Shown here: piece after piece, positions 41,834 through 50,842 of the stretch
Layout: each line of letters starts with the position of its first letter
Position numbering within the stretch: the first letter of the stretch is position 1
Source: an uncultured Gammaproteobacteria bacterium
GTDB taxonomy: Bacteria; Pseudomonadota; Gammaproteobacteria; Pseudomonadales; Azotimanducaceae
Direction of reading: 5' to 3'
DNA: 64,000 bases
Assembly (NCBI GenBank): GCA_913045175.1
Contig: CAJWQG010000001.1
Span: 115,823-179,822 of the forward strand
The notes under the pieces: generated by a model
The model's input: only the letters and a program-made list of their open reading frames with translations
What the model was told of the DNA's origin: nothing
The model's database searches: none
Translations under genes and position numbers: made by a program

Positions 41834-42535
41834 TTAAACGTAAACGATATGACTAGTGACTGAGGTCTGGTCAATATCGATGATGCGAACGCCTGGTTTA
41901 AAAGGTTGCAGATAACATTCTTCTGAGTCCAGGTCTATTTGAAAGGCAGGTGAAGGCGTTAGATGCAAGTAAAAACCGTCACAATCTTTGTCTATAGCAT
42001 TGTGGTAATGCCCGCAGAACGCATGCTCAATTTGACTTTCTTTGATGGCCTCGCTGACCTGCGCGGTGTTTTCCAGCGCATGATTGATTGCCATGAATCC
42101 ACTTGGATTAATTAGATCAGGTGGGTGATGAATAAATAATAGTTAAGCTTGGTTTGCTGCTTCACTTTTTATGAACTCAATTTGATCGTCTGGTAGCGAA
42201 TATGAACTGGTGTCCACAAAGATTAGTTTGTATGCATCAATGTCCAAAGCAAAATAGAAGTCATGGCTGATGCAGCGTTTGGGGCCAAATACCTCCCACA
42301 AAACACTGGGTTTGTCGTGATTCCCTGGCATGATTATCGTGCGAGGGGCCTCAGGAAGTGCTGAATTGAGCCACTCACATGCCTGGACTGAGTTGTCCGT
42401 CATGGTGAGGTCACCAGAGATAACTAACAGATCAGAATTTTCTTCCTGGACAAAAGACAGAAGCTTAAGAACGCTACTCCTGATGTTGTCTTCACCTTCA
42501 GGAATATGTAAGTCCGTAATCTGATGGATCCTCAT
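41834..42535 (-). pseudogene. Metallophosphoesterase (CpdA/Icc-like) interrupted by one in-frame TAA
   Basis: A single continuous frame of 234 codons carries all calcineurin-like phosphoesterase motifs: TDLHIPEG, VISGDLTMTD, IMPGNHDKP, then LLFIHHPP and AFCGHYHNA. One TAA at 42143-42145 separates HD...NHD from HHPP...GHYH, splitting the active site. No other damage is seen, so the mutation looks recent (AAA, CAA or GAA to TAA is one change). The intact enzyme would hydrolyse a cyclic nucleotide or similar phosphodiester. Confidence 0.8.
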
Positions 42536-42658
42536 TTGTACAGCATATATCTATTGATTTGGATGACCAAGGGCTGTCCAGAGTTCTATCTTTAGAACTA
42601 CCTTGAGAACTACCGAGGTAAGTTATACTTGTGCGAGTCCTGATTTGTTTGGCTTGGA

Positions 42659-43866
42659 ATGGAGAAAGCGGTTGTTGTAACGATAGTAATCATTGGCCTG
42701 GGGTTGCTAGCGTTTATGTTTATTGATGAATCTCTGGAGGATGAGACGAAGGCCTGGCTTGACGTGTCGCCAACGGACAACAGTGACGCGCTGGTGCTGT
42801 TAGAGCGCTTCAATCGAATTGCAGAGGCGTACCACCAGGGGAGACGCTCGGGTCCGTCGTATCTGGAGGTTGAAAAGTCTGCGACAGTCGCGGCTTTGAA
42901 TGTATCCTGATGCTGTTTACGAGGCTGGATGAGCGTCGAAATTACCTGACTCAAGATCCTGCCTATTAAGACACCTATAGCGCTCTCCTGAAAGAATCGC
43001 TGGTGGGCACCGATCGGCCAGATATTTTCTCCGCGTTGCCACTATCCCTCCTTGCGGCCGCGCCTCGATATGTTGTGCTTAACGCGATTCTTAAGGATGG
43101 CGGTGTTAGCCCTGATGTGGTTGCGAACAGTATCGGGTATTCCCGCCGAATGATGAAAGAGTCTTTACATTGGAGCGATAGTCATTCGTTTTCCATGATG
43201 TTATCTAAAAGCCTGATCGCCGCTTATATGGCCATGGGGTTCCTGCATCTGTCTTTAGATTAGGTGCTTGCTAGTACAGCGCTGAAATCTCAATTGAGTC
43301 CTTTGACTGAAGAAGAACGCAGCCTGGCGCGCGTCGGTCAGGGAAATTTATTGCAGACCGCTTACTATTTAGAAAATGATCCTCAGGATGTTCAGAAATT
43401 TGTTGCCTTCCTTAAAGGAAAGACCGTGTTGAATCGCGAACGCTTTGTAGCTAGCGCGATGGTAGAGAATTCAGAATTCTCCCATGAGCAATTCTGGTCA
43501 TCACGATTGGAGTACCCCATGCGCAGCTGGAAGGACAGTTTGATGGAGTTACCGCGAGATGAGTTAAAGAAGAACTGGATGGATCTGAATTTCGCCCGGA
43601 GAAATGTAGACCTGATGCTGGCTGTGAGTCGCGCACTGAGACTTACCTACCTGGGCCGTTTGCCAAGAGAGCATGGGGAACCAGCGCCCGAGTTCTTCTC
43701 CTGGCGGTGGCACCCTCAGGCATCGGAGCTATGTCTTGAAGGGAGGAATCTTAAAGAATCAAACGACTCAACGTTGAATGAGATAATGGCCGCTATGAAA
43801 GCCAGGGGCGTATGTATGGAGAATTTTCGTTTTCACGTTAGCGGTAGTATTACCCCAGACCCCTAA
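42659..43866 (+). pseudogene. Unrecognised protein gene with a frameshift and two in-frame stops
   Basis: Three open pieces in one direction appear to be one former gene of about 400 codons. The first piece starts MEKAVVVTIVIIGLGLLAFM, a signal-anchor. A frame change occurs near 42895. A TAA lies near 42968 (between DPAY and DTYSALLKESL) and a TAG at 43261-43263, after which the same frame continues as VLASTALKSQLSPLTEEERS to 43866. The body is helical and soluble (periplasmic if anchored). No family is recognised. The stops are of different types (TAA, TAG), arguing against recoding. Confidence 0.65.
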
Positions 43867-43943
43867 GTGAGCCTATATACACTGTTGAACTGTTTGGGGT
43901 GGAAGCGATCTGATGAAATGGTGCTGATACTTGGAAAACTCGA

Positions 43944-44339
43944 ATGAACCTCATAAAGATGATACCGCTGGGCGCAGTTTTGTGTGTGGCACCGTTATTT
44001 GCAGAACAGGAGACGGAACAACCGGAGGTAGTTAGTGTAGCCCCGATTGAGGAGGTCAGCGACTATCCGCGCTGCCATGAAAAAATTGAGCCAAAGTTTC
44101 TCCCATTTTTTCCCCACGTCATGGCGATTGACTCTACCTCGGGCGAGGTAAAACTGAGGTTTGTTATCACCAAAGAAGGTCAGACCGAGAACATCGAGAT
44201 TCTAGAGAGCTCTGGCGGACGTAATGAACGCGCGTTTCGTAGCAGTGCTCTGCGAACTGCAGAGAACTGGGAGTACGATCCAATTCGTGAGTCCTGCGTA
44301 CATATCGACACTATCGAATATCACCTGGGTGATGCCTAG
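43944..44339 (+). CDS. TonB C-terminal domain protein, exported
   Basis: A 131-aa protein with a signal peptide (MNLIKMIPLGAVLCVAPLFA) and a TonB_C-like domain: YPRCHEKIEPKF, GEVKLRFVITKEGQTENIEILESSGGRNERAFRSSALRTAENWEYDP. The usual membrane anchor and proline-rich linker are absent, so it is probably a periplasmic or lipoprotein-free TonB-C protein rather than an energy transducer. Two Cys (YPRC, RESC) could form a disulfide. It precedes nupC by 73 nt on the same strand. Confidence 0.78.
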   Translation: MNLIKMIPLGAVLCVAPLFAEQETEQPEVVSVAPIEEVSDYPRCHEKIEPKFLPFFPHVMAIDSTSGEVKLRFVITKEGQTENIEILESSGGRNERAFRSSALRTAENWEYDPIRESCVHIDTIEYHLGDA

Positions 44340-44412
44340 TACGAGATAAGGCGTTGACAAGAATGCCGCTGACGGCCTATGTTCAGGTCGCTTCCCCGTA
44401 TAGGAATTCTGC

Positions 44413-45636
44413 ATGATCAGCTTGATAGGAATCGCTGGATTAATACTTATTGCCTGGCTTGCGTCAACGGATCGTCATTCCATTAATCTGCGAACTGTGG
44501 GTGGTGCTTTTGCTATTCAGGCTGGAGTGGGTGGGCTGGTACTTTACTTCCCCTTTGGTAAACAGATGCTCAGTAATCTGGCAGAGGTTGTGTCTGGTGT
44601 GCTGAGCTTCTCTCAGGCTGGCATTAGCTTCCTGTTCGGTAATCTTGCGGACCAGTCCTGGAACAACGTTGGCTTCGTGTTTGCGATCAATGTTTTGCCG
44701 GTGATTGTTTTCTTTGCATCACTTATCGCGGTGCTTTATCACATCCGGATTATGGACTGGATCATTCGCCTGATTGGGGGAGCGCTGCAGCTGGCACTTA
44801 AGTCCAGTCGGCCAGAGTCATTGTCCGCTGCGGCAAACATCTTTGTCGGACAAACAGAAGCGCCATTGGTAGTTAAGCCGTTTATCAGACAGATGACTTC
44901 ATCGGAGTTATTTGCCGTGATGGTAGGGGGTCTTGCATCCATTGCGGGTTCAGTAATGTTTGGTTATGCGGTCATGGGGATTGATCTGGAATATCTATTG
45001 GCCGCGTGTTTTATGGCTGCGCCGGGTGGTCTGATGATGGCGAAGATCATCAAGCCCGAAACTAATGCCCCGATAAACGAGTTAGAGGGACTTGAGGAGG
45101 AGGACGTCGCGCCCTATGTAAATGTGTTTGATGCTGCGGCCAGTGGTGCCCTGTCCGGGCTGCAACTCGCGTTGAATGTGGGCGCGATGCTGGTTGCCTT
45201 CACCGCTCTTATTGCCATGCTTAATGCGTTGATAGGCTGGGTAGGTGGCGTCTTTGGGTTTGAGTCGATAACCATTGAGCTGATTCTGGGATATGCCCTA
45301 CAGCCGGTAGCCTGGGCACTTGGCGTGCCATGGGCTGAAGCCAATCTGGCAGGCAGTTTGATTGGTCAGAAGCTGGTCTTTACAGAGTTTATCGCCTATC
45401 TGAATTTCACAGCGGTCATGGAGAATCTGGGAACTCACAGCCAGGGGATTATCACTATTGCGCTCTGCGGGTTTGCGAATTTTGCATCCATTGCAATATT
45501 GTTGGGTGGCATCGGAACGCTTGCGCCGACCAGGCGTCCCGAGATTGCACGGCTTGGGCTAAGGGCACTACTCGCTGCAACACTGGCTAATCTGATGAGT
45601 GCTGCGATCGCGGGTTTCTTTTTGTCGTTTAATTAG
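44413..45636 (+). CDS. NupC-type concentrative nucleoside transporter
   Basis: A 407-aa inner-membrane protein of the CNT family, normal length. Multiple membrane helices with the diagnostic [16 protein letters not shown] (nucleoside/cation site), [21 protein letters not shown], and late [30 protein letters not shown]. It imports nucleosides with Na+ or H+. It is the first of a tight series: 14 nt to the 2OG oxygenase gene, which overlaps the GT2 gene, suggesting one operon. Confidence 0.92.
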   Translation: MISLIGIAGLILIAWLASTDRHSINLRTVGGAFAIQAGVGGLVLYFPFGKQMLSNLAEVVSGVLSFSQAGISFLFGNLADQSWNNVGFVFAINVLPVIVFFASLIAVLYHIRIMDWIIRLIGGALQLALKSSRPESLSAAANIFVGQTEAPLVVKPFIRQMTSSELFAVMVGGLASIAGSVMFGYAVMGIDLEYLLAACFMAAPGGLMMAKIIKPETNAPINELEGLEEEDVAPYVNVFDAAASGALSGLQLALNVGAMLVAFTALIAMLNALIGWVGGVFGFESITIELILGYALQPVAWALGVPWAEANLAGSLIGQKLVFTEFIAYLNFTAVMENLGTHSQGIITIALCGFANFASIAILLGGIGTLAPTRRPEIARLGLRALLAATLANLMSAAIAGFFLSFN

Positions 45637-45650
45637 TTGGCCGTTGGCGC

Positions 45651-46487
45651 ATGAACGATCTCACTGCAATTGATTACCGGGCTCCAGGTAGTGACCAGCA
45701 GTTTGTGTCGTCGTTGCGGGCGACCGGTTTTGGTGTACTGAAAAACCATCCCCTGGATATGGATCTTATCGGATCGATATACGATCACTGGATGTCGTTT
45801 TTTCTAAGTGATGATGCGAAAAATTTTGCTGTGGATCGAAAGGCCCAGGGTGGTTTTTTCTCTATAGCCAATGCTGAATCAGCGAAGGGGCACGCGGAGC
45901 AGGATATAAAGGAGTATTTTCACTTTTATCCGTGGGGTCGATGTCCGGCTGACCTGAGAGAAGAGTTGATCTATTATTACGAGGCGGCACATGAGTTTGC
46001 AGCAACGCTTTTGTCGTGGATCGAACAATACTCCCCCGCGGATGTGGCCAGTGGCTATCGCGAGCCACTATCGAACATGATCGTCGGTAGCGATGTCACT
46101 TTGCTACGAATTCTGCATTACCCCCCTATTTCCGGTGATGAAGGCGCCATGCGGGCGGCTCCCCATGAAGACATCAATTTGATTACCATTCTGCCAATGT
46201 CCAGCGCCTCCGGGTTGGAGGTGCTCGGCACATCCGGTGACTGGATACCAGTTCCCGCAGGTTTCGATAATGTCGTTATCAACATTGGGGATATGTTGCA
46301 GGAAGCTTCAGGAGGTTACTTTCCTTCCACCTCGCACCGAGTGGTTAATCCGGAGGGAGAAGATATGGATGAGTCTCGTATGTCTTTACCACTGTTTTTG
46401 CATCCGCGCCCTGATGTCGTCTTATCTGATCGGTATACAGCAGCCAGCTATCTTAACGAGCGATTGAACGAACTCGGTGTTATATGA
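45651..46487 (+). CDS. 2-oxoglutarate/Fe(II) oxygenase (isopenicillin-N-synthase-like)
   Basis: A 278-aa oxygenase. The iron triad is His172 and Asp174 (APHEDINL) with His229 (STSHRV), and the 2OG-binding Arg243 is in ESRMSLPLFLHP. The N-terminal half has the family's typical helical region (GFGVLKNHPLDMDLIGSIY). The substrate is unknown: family members act on small molecules. It ends in an ATGA overlap with a glycosyltransferase gene. Confidence 0.88.
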   Translation: MNDLTAIDYRAPGSDQQFVSSLRATGFGVLKNHPLDMDLIGSIYDHWMSFFLSDDAKNFAVDRKAQGGFFSIANAESAKGHAEQDIKEYFHFYPWGRCPADLREELIYYYEAAHEFAATLLSWIEQYSPADVASGYREPLSNMIVGSDVTLLRILHYPPISGDEGAMRAAPHEDINLITILPMSSASGLEVLGTSGDWIPVPAGFDNVVINIGDMLQEASGGYFPSTSHRVVNPEGEDMDESRMSLPLFLHPRPDVVLSDRYTAASYLNERLNELGVI

Positions 46488-47611
46488 CGGAAGCGATTCT
46501 GTGGGTATCGGTCCTGCTGGTACTCTATAGCTATCTAATTTATCCGTTGGTATTGCTAGTGCTTGATTGCTTTGTGAAAGGCCGAGTGCCGCCATCGCCT
46601 GGTGCACAACTTCCTAACGTCGCCGTTATACTGGCAGCCTATAACGAAGCCGATTGCATTGAGTCACGCGTCAACAATCTGCTGAACCTCGATTACCCGG
46701 AGGACAAGCTCAGGATAATAATCGGGGATGATGGCAGCAGCGATGCGACCAGTAGCATTCTAGGATCTTGTTCGGATTCACGACTAGTATGTAAGACGTT
46801 CCCGGAAAATCGTGGTAAGTCTTCGGTCCTCAATGATCTGGTAGCGCTGGCAGATGCGGAGGTGTTGGTGTTTACGGATGCCAACCCAGAATTTGCCTCT
46901 GATGTTGTGAACCAACTTGTACCTCACTTCAGCGATGAATCCGTTGGGGCAGGGTGCGGCGAGCTAAGGTTGGAGGGCAGTGAGGTAAACCAGGATAGTA
47001 CCTATTGGCTTTACGAGCAGTTCCTCAAAAAGATGAAAGCTAAAATCGGTGGCTTACTCGGGGCCAATGGTGCGGTATACGCGATTCGATCAGAATTATA
47101 TAGACCCCTTCCGATAGATACGCTGGTAGACGACTTCACGATCGTAATGCGTATTGCGCTTGATGGCGCGGTAGTCGTCTACGAAGAATCAGCAATTGCA
47201 CATGAGCAGGTAGCACCCAAGGTTGCCGATGAGTATCGCCGGCGCGTGCGTATTGGCGCGGTTAATTATCAGGCGTTTATGCGGCTTCCCCAGGCGTTGG
47301 ACCCTCGGCGAGGTATCCTGGCAATCACTTACTTTTCCCATAAAGTCTTGCGCTGGTTTACGCCACATTTTTTGATTATTACCGCCGTATGTCTGTTTGT
47401 TCTTTCAACGTCGTCAATGTCTTATCTGTTGCTGTTTGTTCTGGGGGTGACAATTAGCTTGCTATCGCTTCAGGCGGTCCGGTTCGGGTCGTCTTTGAGA
47501 ATACTCAACTTGCTGGGGTTCTGGTTGACGATGAATATCGCTTTGTTACAGGGCTTCTTTGTTTACCTTAAAGGAGTAGAAAGTGGTGGATGGCAATCCA
47601 CCACTAGATAG
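46484..47611 (+). CDS. Membrane glycosyltransferase family 2
   Basis: A 375-aa processive-type GT2. One N-terminal membrane helix (about 5-28), then the GT-A domain: VILAAYNEADCIESRV, IIGDDGSSDATS, VFTDANPEF (DxD-like), LGANGAVYAIRS, LVDDFTIVMRIAL and RRRVRIGAVNYQ, similar to the QxxRW region. Three or four C-terminal helices (about 285-365) complete a channel-like layout, as in cellulose/hyaluronan synthase relatives. ATGA coupling to the 2OG oxygenase suggests the two modify or make one surface product (inference). Confidence 0.88.
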   Translation: MTEAILWVSVLLVLYSYLIYPLVLLVLDCFVKGRVPPSPGAQLPNVAVILAAYNEADCIESRVNNLLNLDYPEDKLRIIIGDDGSSDATSSILGSCSDSRLVCKTFPENRGKSSVLNDLVALADAEVLVFTDANPEFASDVVNQLVPHFSDESVGAGCGELRLEGSEVNQDSTYWLYEQFLKKMKAKIGGLLGANGAVYAIRSELYRPLPIDTLVDDFTIVMRIALDGAVVVYEESAIAHEQVAPKVADEYRRRVRIGAVNYQAFMRLPQALDPRRGILAITYFSHKVLRWFTPHFLIITAVCLFVLSTSSMSYLLLFVLGVTISLLSLQAVRFGSSLRILNLLGFWLTMNIALLQGFFVYLKGVESGGWQSTTR

Positions 47612-47648
47612 TTTCTATTCCAAAAATCCTGGTAGAACCAGGTAGATG

Positions 47649-48525
47649 TCAGCCGAGTAAGAGTACAAATAATAAGGGTATAAGAGGTAATACGTAGGCA
47701 TACCCTCGGTTAGCAACCGCCCGCCCGTAGCCTGGCTTGATCTCCAACGCTTTATTGTAATCGCTGATAGCTCGATGGTGTTTCCCAGCGTCTTTATGCA
47801 ACAGACCGCGATTGAAATGTGCTTCTGCATGTTTCGGGTTAAGCTCAATATTCAGCCATTGCAGCATCATTCTGGTCGCTATGTTGAAAAGCAAGCGCAC
47901 GTGAGAAATAAACATCAACGTAGCCAGGGTCCAGCGCGATTGCGGCGTCGAAGTCAGACATGGCGCTATCGAACTGGTCGATTTCCCGATTCAGTACGCC
48001 GCGGCGATATAAAATTCGCTTTTTGTCATCATCGGTCTGTGCAATCTGCAGAGCAACGGAATAGTCCCGTATAGCTTCCTCTTCACGACGGTCCTTCTCC
48101 AGGGCAAATGCACGGTAGTAATAGGCACGCATATATTGCGGATCGATTTCGATCGCTGCATCGAAGTCCTTCAGGGCCTTTTTGATTTTTCCTGACATCG
48201 AATAGCTCAGGCCACGATTGGCTAGTGCCGTCACATAACCTGGAACAGTCTCCAGCGCTTTGGTGTATTGCTTGATGGCCTTGCGATGGTTGCCATTGTC
48301 ATAGTGGGTGAGGCCCAGTAGCAGGTAGGTTCTTGCAAGGCGCTCCAATTCGTCGTTGAGGCAGTCAGCCAGGATAATCTCGGATTCTTCCAGACGATTG
48401 TCCAGGCGAGCCTCGTTCGCCTCATCGTTACAGTCTGCGGTAGCAGTGAAACAGGTGAACGAAATGACCAGGAGACCGACCAGTCCTGGCAGCTTGATAT
48501 GCATCCGGTGTTGAACTGTGTCCAC
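47649..48525 (-). pseudogene. TPR-repeat protein gene with a frameshift
   Basis: Two overlapping frames form one TPR protein. The first 226 residues have a signal peptide (MHIKLPGLVGLLVISFTCFTATA) and TPR units (AIKQYTKALETVPGYVTALANRG, ALKDFDAAIEIDPQYMRAYYYRA). It stops near 47845 at AMAEY. The next unit continues in another frame (NIELNPKHAEAHFNRGLLHKDAG, NKALEIKPGYGRAVANRGYAY) and ends in a hydrophobic tail (VLPLIPLLFVLLLG). A deletion in the linker codons at about 47845-47852 explains the shift. Without it the protein would have about 290 residues. Confidence 0.7.
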
Positions 48526-48567
48526 TTTACACTAAACGATTCTTCTTCGGTAAGTTGATTGTCACGA

Positions 48568-49332
48568 TCACTGACCGGGACCAAACCTGGCCACAAGACC
48601 TCCGATTCGCCGAACCACTGACCTGGGCTGCAGTTTGGCCCAGGCGACTGCGGTCTTGTTTGCGACTCCCGGGATACACACTGTCTCGCCGGCCATCAAA
48701 GCTTCGAAACCTGCCAGCGCAACTTCATCCGCCGAGGACACAATAAAAGGCGGGATTTCGTTTATCAGTTTTTCGGTTGATGGGGTATCGGTTATGCCAG
48801 GACACAATGCGGTAACTGACACGCCTGTGTTATCGAGCTGTTCAGATAGTGATTCGGTCAGTGATAGGACATACGCTTTACTAGCGGCATACAAACCCAT
48901 TGCCGGAATAGACTGGAAACCGGCGACCGAGGCGACGTTGAGAATTCTTCCGCTGCCATGTTCGATCATGCCCTTTAGAAAATGGTGGGACAGGAGCGTC
49001 AATGTACGAATATTCAGTTCAATCAGTTGGTCAATCGTGTCTGTGTCGTTATCCTGTAACTTACCCCAAAGCATCTGCCCGGCGTTGTTTACCAGAATAT
49101 CAATGCGCTCCGCTTTAACCTCCTCGATCAGGTGGTCTAACCCTTCCTGGGTCGCGAGGTCTGCTGTGACAATCCGAATCTGGTCAGGCTCGTTGAGCGA
49201 GTCCTTTAATGCGGTAAGTTTGGATGTGTCCCGGGCGGTGATAATCAGTTGAAAGTCATGACTAGCGAACAATCGGGCAAGGCTTTCGCCAATACCTGAG
49301 GATGCGCCCGTGATAAGTACGGTTCCTTTCAT
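48568..49332 (-). CDS. Short-chain dehydrogenase/reductase (SDR)
   Basis: A 254-aa classical SDR. NAD(P)-binding TGASSGIGESLA, then NNAG, the catalytic Ser in LNVASVAG and YAASK (Tyr and Lys), and the PGITDT motif. The start MKGTVLITGASSG is chosen by homology: an ATG 10 codons upstream is possible. Substrate unknown. It ends 42 nt from the start of the broken TPR gene, same strand. Confidence 0.88.
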   Translation of the reverse strand: MKGTVLITGASSGIGESLARLFASHDFQLIITARDTSKLTALKDSLNEPDQIRIVTADLATQEGLDHLIEEVKAERIDILVNNAGQMLWGKLQDNDTDTIDQLIELNIRTLTLLSHHFLKGMIEHGSGRILNVASVAGFQSIPAMGLYAASKAYVLSLTESLSEQLDNTGVSVTALCPGITDTPSTEKLINEIPPFIVSSADEVALAGFEALMAGETVCIPGVANKTAVAWAKLQPRSVVRRIGGLVARFGPGQ

Positions 49333-49387
49333 AGTTGATTCTTGCGAACTGACTGGGGGCAAATCATAACAGGGGAGTTAGAAGAGA

Positions 49388-49422
49388 TCCCTAGCCACTA
49401 AAAGGGGGGGTGTAGCTAGGGA
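49388..49422. repeat. Perfect 8-bp inverted repeat between HAD and SDR genes
   Basis: TCCCTAGC (49388-49395) and GCTAGGGA (49415-49422) flank a loop containing a run of G. On the minus strand it lies about 90 nt after the HAD stop and 56 nt before the SDR start, so it may end the first transcript or fold in the leader of the second. Confidence 0.5.
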
Positions 49423-49512
49423 CCTCGAGCCAACAAGACAGATAAACTGTCCGTTGAAAACGTCGCGGATTATACAAGTGGCATGACTAGTGTCAATTAT
49501 TTCTGGAGGAAT

Positions 49513-50184
49513 TTACCAGTTCATGACAAACGGTAGTAATTCTCGGTAATCGGAGAAGACAAAGTCGGCTGAATCGAGGTCAGCCAGATCGACATAAGGA
49601 CTGAGTAAGGCGCACACTTTCATACCTGCCTGCTTGGCTGCCTCGATACCGTTTGGGGAATCTTCGAAGGCGACGCAGTCGACAGGATCTACCTCTAGCG
49701 CACTGGCGCAGAGCAGGAAGATATCCGGCGCGGGTTTTGACCGTTTTAGCTCTGAGTGATCACCGCAGATGATCGTATCGAAAGCCGTCGCCCAGTGTTT
49801 TCCTTCGAGCTTTAGGTTGCAAAGCGCCTCGTGTGAGCTCGTTGCAACGCCCATCAATGAATTTTGCTCTCGAGATGCGGAAACGAAATCTCCGGCGCCA
49901 CCAATTTCGTCGACGTCGGCAAACAAATCGATCAGATACTTCTGACGAATTCCAAGGTAATCCTCGGCTGTCAGTGGCAGATGGTACTCGTCGATAACGA
50001 GTTGCGCGCTCTTTGTAGAAGAACCACCCATCGCGCGTTTCTTAAGTTCAGCTGTGTAGACCTTACCGAACGGGTCCAGAACTCGCTGTGAGGCAATAGT
50101 GTAAAGCGGCTCAGTATCTATCAGTGTACCGTCCAGATCGAAGATCAGGGCGCCAGGCCTCTTGCTTAGGGGGTTGTCACCCAT
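49513..50184 (-). CDS. HAD-superfamily hydrolase, beta-phosphoglucomutase/phosphatase-like
   Basis: A 223-aa HAD protein. Motif I is FDLDGTLIDTEP, the C1 cap is helical (TAEDYLGIRQKYLIDLFADV), motif II is VATSSHEALC, motif III KRSKPAPDIFLL and motif IV CVAFEDSPNGIEAAKQAGM. It is close to PGM-type phosphatases acting on sugar phosphates or similar (DOG1/GS1-like). The ATG at 50184 overlaps the upstream gene's stop by 8 nt, giving coupled translation. A TTG start 10 codons earlier is possible. Confidence 0.87.
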   Translation of the reverse strand: MGDNPLSKRPGALIFDLDGTLIDTEPLYTIASQRVLDPFGKVYTAELKKRAMGGSSTKSAQLVIDEYHLPLTAEDYLGIRQKYLIDLFADVDEIGGAGDFVSASREQNSLMGVATSSHEALCNLKLEGKHWATAFDTIICGDHSELKRSKPAPDIFLLCASALEVDPVDCVAFEDSPNGIEAAKQAGMKVCALLSPYVDLADLDSADFVFSDYRELLPFVMNW

Positions 50185-50392
50185 CTCCAAGGTATTCCGA
50201 AGCGACCTGTTCAATCACCTCGTGGGGAATTGCTCCTTCTACGCTATTGATGCGACTCGCTGCATCCTGCGCTAATTGGGTTAGCTTAAAGAGTGAGAGC
50301 TTATCCAGCGTGATATCGATATTGCGCTCTACGACAATATAGGTGAGAACGAAAGACAAAGCTTCCTGTCGTGATATTCGTGAATTTGCCAT
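50177..50392 (-). CDS. Small hypothetical protein
   Basis: A 71-aa acidic helical protein, MANSRISRQEALSFVLTYIV and then NIDITLDKLSLFKLTQLAQDAASRI. No family recognised. Its stop overlaps the start of the HAD phosphatase gene, so both are probably one transcript. No strong ribosome site is visible. Support rests on coupling and codon use. Confidence 0.6.
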   Translation of the reverse strand: MANSRISRQEALSFVLTYIVVERNIDITLDKLSLFKLTQLAQDAASRINSVEGAIPHEVIEQVASEYLGDG

Positions 50393-50842
50393 GACGCGAT
50401 AGCGGTAGATAGTAGTAAATAGTACCTGGGCGCCATTTTAGCAATTCCTTGTCTTTCGAAGCGTGGAGGCTATGAAGTGTGGAGGGATTAAAGCGAAGCC
50501 TGCAACGCCACTGTTCCCCTCCTCCAAGTGAAGATGTTAGTCCCATTCTGGTACATCCTCTCCACTAGGAACTAAGTTCCCTAACAGTGTAGCCGTGGGA
50601 GATCGGCAATCGTTGCAGGCTTTTTCCCCCAATATTTCTTCTCAATATTTCTTCTCAATATACTTGGTAGAGCATGGAGCGTAAAAGGTTCAAGTTGTCG
50701 GGAGAAAATGTGTCATTTAGTTGTCTCAAGAACCGTTTAGTTAGTAGGGTGCTCCCGGGTGTCCTACTGGGACGCCTTTGGTTAACATAGCGAGCTTTTT
50801 AGCCCTGTTGGTTAAAGGTAGTAGTAACAGCCGAGGAAATAG
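50393..50842. other. 450-nt leader/intergenic region before the ABC operon
   Basis: Holds two and a half tandem copies of a 13-nt unit CAATATTTCTTCT (50630-50642, 50643-50655, then partial), and an inverted repeat around 50738-50768 (AGTAGG and CCTACT). GAGGAAA precedes the ABC gene start. No coding region is supported. The length suggests a regulated leader or a small RNA, but none is identified. Confidence 0.45.

Noticed and set aside
42610..42954. 114-codon minus-strand frame
   Set aside because: Antisense to the start of the former gene at 42659, with no recognisable features.
42143..43263. Stop-codon reassignment to explain in-frame stops
   Set aside because: TAA, TAG and (in ccoN) TGA all occur inside former frames and all three also end intact genes, so no single reassignment fits.
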